Positions 56,401 to 64,000 of a stretch of 64,000 bases of DNA are shown one piece after another. The DNA comes from Pararge aegeria (lineage: Eukaryota > Arthropoda > Insecta > Lepidoptera > Nymphalidae). The notes under the pieces are model-generated. The model worked only from the letters and a program-made list of their open reading frames with translations, made no database searches and had not been told where the DNA came from. Position 1 is the first letter of the stretch. Every line of letters begins with the position of its first letter. The stretch spans positions 13,206,001 through 13,270,000 of the forward strand of contig NC_053200.1 of the NCBI RefSeq assembly GCF_905163445.1, written 5' to 3'. A program made the position numbers and the translations under genes.

Positions 56401-59400
56401 TAAGAGTGTAAGCCTAAGGAACTCCTACCAGAACAGGCCACCAATAGGCCTATCATTGTTATGGGTTCTAGGCCAAGGTGGACTTAGTAACTTCGCTGTC
56501 GGAATGAAAGGTAAATTAATTGATTAATGTCTTTGGAGATAGATTACAAGTACAACTTAGTTCACAGGGCACATACCTATTATAATTGGTTTGTCAGTGG
56601 TTGATGAAGGACAATAGATACTAATAAAAAAAATCCATAAGCAAGCCTGTATCGTGAGTGCCTATTAAAGTTCAATGTTTTATTTTTGCTTGGTTACTGT
56701 TTTTTTGGAATGAATTTCTTAGGAAAGCTGTTGTGCTGACACCGTTGTACATATACTGAGTATCCAATACCTACCTGATTTGTGGCGCTGTAGTTAGCGC
56801 TGTAGTCCTGTAGACCTGAGTTCGATTCCCGGTAGGATAGAATTTGGGAATTTTCAATGTTCAGGTGGGAAGCTTTCTCTGTGGCCAAACAATTAAACAT
56901 TTCAGTACAAAACCCCTAACAAGTTAGCCCGCTACCTTCTTAGACTGCACCATTGCTTACCACCAGCACGGCTAGCCTGGACAGGGGACAAATTTATAAG
57001 GATACTAGCTGTTGCCCGCCACTTCGTCTGCGTTTGATTTTTTTTTTTGATGTGGCATTAAATTTAGTTGTAGTTCTAAAAAAAATTCAAGTACTCAGTG
57101 TTGCTAAGCCTTGTACGAGGGGTTTGCAGCTGTCCGCTGAGGAGTTCTGTCCTCTATCTCCAGCCACAGTTTGTACAAAATTAAACACATATTATAACCT
57201 CTTTATTACTAAAATAATTATTTAAATTGGTTACAATTTGTCGGAGTTATGGTGTAAAATCGTCAAACACTTTCATCCACTCTCCCAAAGACACCGAGCA
57301 TAATGTCGGGATAAAAAGTATCCTATATTACTTCTAACACTTCCAAGAATTTGTGTAGAAAGTTTCATGAGGATCGGTTAAGAAGTTTTTGCAAGAAAGC
57401 GTAACCACCACACAGCTTTATCAACTGCCAGAGCATTGGCGCACAAGCGGAATTAATATACAAATAATATATGTGTAAAAATAAACGGTTGTAAACTTCT
57501 CCTATTCCATGTTCCCGTGAGCAGGTGTAAACGTTAATTTTATCCCCTGTGGGGGATATAATTTTTGTCTCCTACCTGTGCTAGCCCTGCAGAAGGCATC
57601 CAGGGTGAATTTGTAGTGTAACATTAAAATAAAGAAATCACTTAATCTCTTATTATGCACAAATATGTAATTATTTATATTTGTATTTTTCTACAAATAC
57701 ATCAGTTATGTAAACAACTGATAATTTTATCTCAAACATATATATTCTTTGTCATCCATAACATTATCTTGCTAACTGACATTCTCAAGGTAATTTTTAC
57801 GAGATAACCTGTATTTTAGTATCCATTCAGCCGTCAGTAGGTACCTACCCACCCTCTAGAATAAAGGTGATCTATTTTAAAGTGCGAAGAAAAACCTGTT
57901 TAAAATCCGTGATTTTTATTAATTTCGAACATTGACAGCTCTATCTTAATATATCCATTTACCCTATCTGAGTACTCAACTCTAAGTAATATTCAAAATA
58001 ACTGAAGCTAACTACGCCAGTGTTTAAAAATTAAAACATTAATTTCATAATTTAGAAATTTGGAAGCAGCTGATTAAATTAGGTATCTCCAATAAATATA
58101 ATCTGCCTTCCGAACCGGTGGTAGAATCACTACGAACAGACAGACTTGACGTTTCGAAAGTGCTTATATTAGGCCTACTTGAAATAAATGAATTTTGAAA
58201 TTTGAATTTGAAATATGAGAAATATTTATATGCTGCAGCGCCACGCGACTGACAAGCGTTACAGGATGCTTCTTATGCACCAATATAAGGATTTAATTTT
58301 CTTTATTTTGTTTTTTTGTGTATTTCTTTATTTTGACCAATAAATAATGTCCACACATTGGAAAGAGTAAATGCGCGACTATTATAAGAGAAAAAAAAAC
58401 TTCACTGTGTATGTTAACTACTGAGTTAAAATATATAGTATACCTATAAAAAGATTATGAAAACACAGTAGAATGCTATTTCACCCAAGTTAACTAAGGG
58501 CGTATTCACACGACGCATTTTATACGCGCTGACGATGCTGTAAAACGTGTGCAATGTTTATTGCTTGCTATTTTATCGCATGTATAATGAAAATAATAAC
58601 ACACGCCGTGTGAATCGTGCCTAAAGGCTTCGCTCTGTTATTTATTCTAAAGAAGTTACCTGATGAAATGCATACGCTTGAAAAACAATATTTTAATTAG
58701 TATGATCTAGAACACGCCTCAGTAAAATGGTAGCAGTTTTCAAACGCGCCCTATAGAGCTGACATTATGCACCACGAAATAATTGTCCACCATTTTCTTG
58801 TCGTGTTTGTATGCGATCAGACGAGATAGTGGGTAGACAAAATTATCTCGTGGCGCGTACATTAAGTTTACTGGTCTAAGAAGAAGCCCATAGCAAACTA
58901 AGCCGGCTGTTTAATATAATATATACCCGGCTAAGTTTGTTATGGTCTCTTCTTAGAACAGGGCGAGTTTGGAACCCTAGTAGCTTTAGGTTTAAGTTGG
59001 CGAACGAAGTTATCACCATACCCTTACAATTATTTAATTATAGATGATGTATGAACGCTTCATAAGTGCCTGTTATAGGCATATAAAAAGCTGCTCACTT
59101 CTCGGCTCTTAAAGAAATTTCAATGTATAGAATCGTTTTAATACGCAAAGATAAAAAGAAGAAAACAGATCTCAAAACGCAATCAGTATTCATTGCTCGA
59201 ATGAATAAATTTTACGACATTCCTCTCAATGCCTCGATCTACTTATTTGCATTAGTCGTGATCCTACATGAATAAAGAATTTTTGAATTTCATATTTCGA
59301 ATAAATTTATAAAGGTTTTCCTTCCAGCCTGGCAAGAACTCTTCCTCCCAATAGTCGAATTGAAGAATTATTCAAAATACGCAATAAACTATTTGGAGGA

Positions 59401-59678
59401 GATACTAACGCGGCACGGGAAAATGGCGAAGGTGTCGTTCGACCAGCTCATCGCCATGTTCGATATGGTGAACAACAAACGGAATGCGCTGTCAAAAGAT
59501 CTGTCAAATGATCTCATCAAGCAATTAAGTAAATACAAGGTAAGCGACAGAAACTCCCGCCTTTCTTTCGCCGAATAATTTACCTTTGAAATAAAATTAA
59601 ACTTTTCATCCGTTCAGCAAATACAACGCAACAGACAGACACACACAACAACGCACTCACGCACGCACACACGCAAGT

Positions 59679-59735
<57 letters not shown>

Positions 59736-61384
59736 CACACGACCATACACACAGCCATGTTAGGCTTTTAACAGTTTCACTCTCGATTATTTTACCTTTG
59801 AAATAAAATTAACGTTTCATCCGTTCGGCAAATACAATGCCACAGGCAGACACACACAACAACGCACTCACGCACGCACACACGCAAGTACCCACACACA
59901 CACACGCTCATATACACAGCCATGTCAAACTTATAACAGTTTTTTATATTTTGTATTATTTTATTTGTGTAATCTTTACTTATTCGAATGCACTTTTTTG
60001 GTAATTGTGCACAACCTGCAGACTTATCCTCTTATTTTCGTTATCCTAAGTTTGCCTGCCAGAGATCGCTACTGAGCCATAAGGGCTTTCGTATAGTACT
60101 TCTGTTCGTGTATATTTTTAATTTCTTTATAATTTTTCTTCTGTTTTTTTAACTTGCAAATAAAGATTATAAACTAAATGAAATCACTTTGATATTAATT
60201 TGCAAATTTTCCCCTTAGGACATTTATTTCAACCATAGCGGAAATAAATTACAAGTGGCCTTCAACCACCTGATGAAGAAGCTGCCGAACCAGTACCTCA
60301 GCGGTTCCTCCCTGGACCCTTACAACAGGGTCCTAGTGGAAACCCTGGTGGACTGTCTGCATAAAGATGACTCCTGCAACGCCACTTGGAGACAACTGTT
60401 CAATAGGTGCAGCAAACAGTCTGCCACCTTGTTAGAGTATATAGGTGAGTCGACCTTACAAGTAAAAATTGTGGATTTATCATCTTCATCACATCAACCC
60501 ATTACCTTCCCAGAGCACGAGTCTCCTCCCACAATTAGGAGGCGTTAAGGCCGAAGTCCACCACGCTGGACCAGTGCGGATTTGTGGACTCCACACACCT
60601 TTGTGAACATTACGTAGAACTCAGGCATGCAGGTTTCCTCACGATGTTTTCCTTCACAAAACGCACATAACTTATAAAAGTTAGAGGTGCGTGCTGGGAT
60701 TCGAACTCGGCCCCCCGAAAGTGTAGTCGAGCTCCTACCCAATGCGCTATCGCCGTTTCTGGATTACTTTTAGATAAATAAATATATTACGACAATACAC
60801 ACATCGCCATCTAGCCCTGAAGTAAGCGTAGCTTCTGTTATGGGTACTTGTATTGTCGTATTATATTAACATACTAGCGGACCCCAGCGCCATCTGGCGG
60901 GCTGATTTGTGAATCTATATTATAATATACCAAAAAATTCATTCAAATCGGTCCAGCCGATTTGAATGAATTTTTCCGCTGAAAAATGGACGAGTTCAGT
61001 GACATACACACGTACGTATACAAGATGAAGATACGTATATAAGATGAAGACGTATATAAGATGAAGATGAAAATCGAATGGTGAAAGGAATCGGGTTTGA
61101 TTAGGCGTTACTTACTTAGGCATTGCCTGGTTCTTCGTTAAACGTACATAAATATATTAATATACTAGCTTTTGTGTTTACACTCTTGTTTGTTTGGGTA
61201 GTTTTTAATCAGAGAATTGATATAAATATTACTTTGCGTAGATACCAATTGGACCGAGGTCAGTCCAAGACTGAAGAAAAAGTCGCTGAGGGCGACCGTC
61301 ACACAGTTCACGGAGGTGTGCGGTGAAACTCTGAAGGGGAAGAAGAAAGACGAGACGGTTGTGAAAGCCAACAAGATATGCCAG
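53289..61384 (+). CDS. TMEM214: TMEM214 homologue, ER membrane protein (5' seven exons; 3' end outside window)
   Basis: The joined exons are 53289-53409, 53492-53640, 54610-54892, 56322-56510, 59328-59539, 60219-60444 and 61242-61384. This gives 1323 nt or 441 aa with all junctions in phase and no stop. The N-terminus SGQWEVVGK, a Lys-rich stretch, then TIEEALEA, PLVWLKEVASFLNSK, NYPRDYPL, NRPPIGLSLLWVLGQGGLSN and KSLRATVTQF follow the TMEM214 pattern in order. Human TMEM214 is about 690 aa with its two membrane segments near the C-terminus, so about a third is missing here. Known role: an ER-localised protein reported to anchor procaspase-4 during ER-stress apoptosis in human cells; an insect role is not established. 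No further exon is visible up to 64000. Confidence 0.93.
53492..53640 (+). CDS. TMEM214: TMEM214 exon 2 (residues 41-90)
   Basis: It encodes VPPKSYYAGMEIDDTRL, a Lys-rich linker and KTIEEALEA. The donor is GTAATC, phase 0. It is separated from exon 1 by an 82-nt intron. Confidence 0.9.
53795..54050 (+). pseudogene. Zinc-finger tail of a LINE in TMEM214 intron 2
   Basis: YCVSCNRIFKTKFGYASHIR then AH gives a C-x2-C-x12-H-x3-H finger followed by a short tail and stop. Such fingers end some lepidopteran LINE polyproteins. It is not an in-frame exon of TMEM214. Confidence 0.65.
54610..54892 (+). CDS. TMEM214: TMEM214 exon 3 (residues 91-184)
   Basis: The acceptor is TTTTTCAG. It encodes IDPSELANIITTNKLRF, PLVWLKEVASFLNSK, EEPTFSNYPRDYPL and LFFDVTLTAIANDMTR. 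The donor is GTAAGC, phase 1. Confidence 0.93.
55697..55899. mobile_element. hAT-type MITE, palindromic copy in TMEM214 intron 3
   Basis: Same family as 31641-31846, with AGTGGCGTGCATAGAGGGT inverted at the right. No clear target duplication remains. Another left end only is at 45725-45765. Confidence 0.85.
56069..56290 (+). repeat. SINE S1 copy in TMEM214 intron 3
   Basis: The copy is sense to TMEM214. Its T-rich tail runs straight into the exon 4 acceptor at 56321. Confidence 0.85.
56322..56510 (+). CDS. TMEM214: TMEM214 exon 4 (residues 185-247)
   Basis: It encodes GHRLLLQMLALENPDFC and NRPPIGLSLLWVLGQGGLSN, the most conserved block of the family. The acceptor's T-rich tract is the tail of a SINE at 56069-56290. 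The donor is GTAAAT, phase 1. Confidence 0.94.
57003..57410 (-). mobile_element. Non-autonomous Helitron in TMEM214 intron 4
   Basis: Minus-strand copy: ACTAGCTGTTGCCCGCCACT on the plus strand is the inverted 3' end, and the 5' part near 57340-57410 contains TTTCATGAGGATCGG. Confidence 0.7.
57415..57605 (+). repeat. Repeat R6 copy in TMEM214 intron 4
   Basis: GTAAACTTCTCCTATTCCAT and TTGTCTCCTACCTGTGCTAG. Confidence 0.6.
58080..58205 (-). repeat. Repeat R4 fragment in TMEM214 intron 4
   Basis: Reverse fragment with CGAACCGGTGGTAGAATCAC. Confidence 0.65.
58880..59085 (-). repeat. Repeat R5 copy in TMEM214 intron 4
   Basis: Reverse copy with GCCTGTTATAGG at its head side. Confidence 0.7.
59328..59539 (+). 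CDS. TMEM214: TMEM214 exon 5 (residues 248-318)
   Basis: It encodes AWQELFLPIVELKNYSKYA, the family's conserved W..LMLP(V/I)...K.YS position, then VSFDQLIAMFDMVNN. The acceptor is CTTCCAG and the donor GTAAGC, phase 0. Confidence 0.93.
59577..59940. repeat. Duplicated CA-rich segment in TMEM214 intron 5
   Basis: TTTACCTTTGAAATAAAATT and AACGCACTCACGCACGCACA occur in two copies, starting near 59580 and 59790, the first holding a CA run of about 45 nt at 59680-59728. Confidence 0.85.
60219..60444 (+). CDS. TMEM214: TMEM214 exon 6 (residues 319-393)
   Basis: It encodes FNHLMKKLPNQY, LVETLVDCLHKDDSCNATW and RQLFNRCSKQSATLLEYI, matching the vertebrate pattern ending VWRQLY...SxLLLEHL. The donor is GTGAGT, phase 1. 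Confidence 0.93.
60480..60760 (-). repeat. SINE S2 copy in TMEM214 intron 6
   Basis: Nearly full length and starting 35 nt after exon 6. B box on the minus strand is GAGTTCGAATCCC. Confidence 0.85.
60782..60868 (-). repeat. SINE S1 tail fragment
   Basis: Only the 3' part (CAATACACACATCGCCATCT on the plus strand) remains, in TMEM214 intron 6. Confidence 0.7.
61242..61384 (+). CDS. TMEM214: TMEM214 exon 7 (residues 394-441)
   Basis: It encodes DTNWTEVSPRLKKKSLRATV and ANKICQ. The acceptor TTTGCGTAG is weak, but phase and alignment fit. The donor is CAG|GTGAGT, phase 0; the reading continues outside the window. Confidence 0.88.
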
Positions 61385-61438
61385 GTGAGTCTATTAAGCG
61401 GTTGCAACAGGATATAATAATCGGAATATATTTTTATT

Positions 61439-61535
61439 ATGTGTGTGTGTGTGTGTGCGGGTCGTGCGTGCGTGCGTGCCTACGTGCGTGCCTGCGTGCG
61501 TGCGTGCGTGCGTGCCTACGTGCGTGCGTGCACGC
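61439..61535. repeat. GT/GTGC microsatellite
   Basis: (GT)n then interrupted GTGC/GTGCCTAC units, 55 nt after TMEM214 exon 7. Confidence 0.9.
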
Positions 61536-62744
61536 GTGAAGGTGCGTTAGGCAGGTCTAGAAGCGGTTTCGGAATTATCAACCAATTGACGTCCACTGCT
61601 GGACATAGGTCTATTGCAGGGAGTTCATTTTTAATTTTAACAATGTAAATATTACTTGCTTTAATCGCTAAAGGGAAACATCGTGAGGAAACCTGAATAC
61701 CTGAGAGTTCACCATAATGTTCTCGACGGCGCGTGGAGTCAACAAATCCGCACTATTCATAATTAATTAGACAGTCGTTTCATGTTACGAACACGCTATT
61801 TTAGATTTTTTTCATTTGTGTCAGTTTGCCTACTAAGCGGCGTCCAAGTTTGCGTCCTGCGTGCGACCAAACCGGGACTTGACGAGCGCTTTTTTTTAGT
61901 ATTATTGCAGAATATGGCCCACCAGCAGGGCCAACACGGACAGGGGATAAAAATTATATGATTATATCCCCTGTACCAGTATTAGTCGAACCCCCTGAAA
62001 GCTGATTGTACGAGAGCTATGGTGATACGCTTGACTGTAACAATAGGAAGATCTTCATCCGAGCGGGTGATCGTGCTCGGGGTCCCAGGTCCGAACATTC
62101 ATTTTTGGAAGTTGTATATATAGGTATTCTTTGTGAACACTTCGCTAGCGCGATGCAGGATTTTTGTAGCGCCATCTAGTTCTGTAATGTGGAGACCGCT
62201 ACACTGATGATGAAATAGTGGCAGAACTCCTCAACCATCAACACCCCAGCCTCAGGAAAAGCAATATTTTATAAATATATAAGATATTGCTTTTCCCGAA
62301 TAAGGGCTATGAGCATTCCACATTTGGCTATTATAAGTTAAATAATTGCAAAACTACTCACTAAAAGCTAATTTACGAACACACACACACACACACACTT
62401 TCACGTGTCAAAATTTCAATGCCAAAATTACAATAAGTTTAAACAAAAGTAACCTGTAACCTTTACGCGCGATTGGAGCAAAATCTTTATTATTATTTAT
62501 TGATGAAAGGGTAAAATGTTCCTGCAACTCCACCATTGCCATTTTACTTGGCACCGACTTAAAATGTTGTAGAAAATATTCATTTCCTACTTTATAGTTG
62601 TTTACCAATTTCGGTTCCTTTTTATAATTTTTATTTTCTATATTACGTATTATACTAACTTTAGCTATTTCTATTGTATCACATTGAATTATTAGCACAC
62701 TGCATAGAACGGGCACCTCTCGGAACTAGTAAAGTCAAAGTAAA

Positions 62745-63050
62745 ATATTTCTTTATTCAAATAGGCACGCACATAGATGGAACTTTTGATGCGTTGATTA
62801 TATACAAAATGTGTCCATAGCAGTGAGTAGTGATGGCGATAACTACAATCGTAAACTTAAAACTAAAGCTACGAGGGTTCCAAACGCGCCCTGGTCTAAG
62901 AAGCCCACAACAAACTTAGCCGGTTGTTCTTTTTGTTATCACCATCTCACATTGTCATTAGAAAATATTTAAGAAGCAACCTGGTTAGAGCAATTGTTCA
63001 CACCCAAGCTTTTTTATCGTTTATGTAATCCTTTATACTCTAAGTAGATT
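62745..63050 (+). repeat. Repeat R5 copy
   Basis: Long version downstream of TMEM214 exon 7, AGCTACGAGGGTTCCAAACG present. Confidence 0.7.
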
Positions 63051-63059
63051 TAGACAATA

Positions 63060-63282
63060 GTCCAACACGCGCGCCAGATGTGGTTTTGTAGACTTCACTA
63101 CTTTCAAGGGTGATCAGGTTTCTTCACAATATTTTTGTTCAACATTAAAGCGAGTGATATTTTAGTTCCTTAAATTAAAAAATAGCATATAACGCCCAAA
63201 AGTCGGATGTGACGTTGACGCGATCAAACTCGAATCGAACACGTCCCCCCGAAGCCTTACCCACTATGCTATCACCGCATGT
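63060..63282 (-). repeat. SINE S2 copy, diverged
   Basis: The head GCGGTGATAGCATAGTGGGT is clear; the middle is rearranged. Confidence 0.7.
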
Positions 63283-64000
63283 TTTGAATAACTCGTACCT
63301 ACCTATAATCATTAGGTTAAAAGCATCATAAATTTTTAAAATCCTTATCTCCACTTTCAACAAAAGTTCTTAACAATCCTCATTTATTAATATTATACTA
63401 GATGTGGTCGCGGCTTTGCCCGCGTGAAATTCATGCGTAGGTACTCAACCTTATTCAGAACGAATTAATGTTTGCTTGCATACTCAATGACTCGCTCTCT
63501 CGCTGACTTCTGAAAAAGAACACCCGGCAGAATGTGTGAAATACTTGAGTTAATATGTGAATTTAGTGTTACTTTTTAGTAAAAACCCATTAAAAAAATA
63601 AGAATATTGATTATAATATCTTATAAATCAAAATCGACGATAAGAAAAATTGTAGGCCTCTAATTTGTCTCTTGTTTGTGTTGTATATTTTTTTATGAGT
63701 TACTAAGTGTACAAATTATAAAAATCCATCCAAATTGCCCCAATCCTATCAATAGTTAAGGAGAAATGGTCGAACGAACACACATACATACACCTGTAAC
63801 TTTGTAACTTGGTTTCGAAGAGTTAATTAATTATAATCCTCCCTATATCCTAATCCTTCTAAAATCCTTTTTTGTCCCAATTTTATCAATATCTGCGCGA
63901 TCAACAAATAAACTGACACTTTTGCATTTTATTGTAACTATCAATATTTTTATTTTAAATCAAAGCCGACTGTCGTAGAATAATTCGTGATTCGTGATAA

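Larger units (their letters stand above)
61385..64000 (+). other. TMEM214 intron 7 (open at window end)
   Basis: Contains microsatellites, an inverted LINE end (61562-61625), S2, R5 and R6 copies. No in-phase exon encoding the membrane segments is visible. Confidence 0.6.

Noticed and set aside
61900..61990. Possible next TMEM214 exon after TTATTGCAG
   Set aside because: The sequence after the AG matches repeat R6 and stops in every useful frame; no transmembrane segment is encoded.

Overview
The window looks like AT-rich intronic and intergenic DNA from a lepidopteran, probably a butterfly. The evidence is two conserved animal genes with short exons and long introns, and a dense load of repeats typical of moths and butterflies: tRNA-derived SINEs with A and B boxes, Helitron ends of the Lep1 type, truncated non-LTR retrotransposon 3' ends, and hAT-type MITEs. 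Assignment below order is not possible from sequence alone.

Two host genes lie head to head around 52.7-53.3 kb. On the minus strand, 52695 down to 17594, is a complete 14-exon gene for a FEM1B-type ankyrin protein (657 aa by my splice model, every junction in phase). This is the substrate receptor of a CUL2 ubiquitin ligase. On the plus strand from 53289 is the 5' part (seven exons, 441 aa) of TMEM214, an ER membrane protein; its membrane-spanning 3' end lies beyond the window.

The third real coding unit is inside FEM1B intron 4 on the plus strand. It is a two-exon, 603-codon open gene for a transposase-like protein with an MADGCGGQNKN motif, of the type I believe is labelled DUF7869. It is enclosed by 32-bp terminal inverted repeats (34826-34857 and 39464-39495), a candidate TTAT target duplication, and CCAAGTCC-like subterminal repeats. 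I read it as a nearly intact DNA transposon of a poorly described family, inserted into an older Helitron fragment. It is the best candidate here for an undescribed system.

Layout: 1-17.5 kb holds no recognisable host gene, only repeats, LINE scraps, a 115-bp satellite and a 280-bp tandem duplication. 17.6-52.7 kb is FEM1B with repeat-filled introns. 52.7-53.3 kb is the divergent promoter. 53.3-61.4 kb is TMEM214, and 61.4-64 kb is its next intron.

A second theme is the splice architecture of FEM1B. Two minisatellites are built from its own exon-intron junctions (exons 11 and 13). The exon 3 acceptor is duplicated 203 bp upstream, the stop-codon region is duplicated, exon 12 is preceded by a tract of about 120 nt that is nearly all pyrimidine, and transposon ends sit within 6-27 nt of several splice donors.
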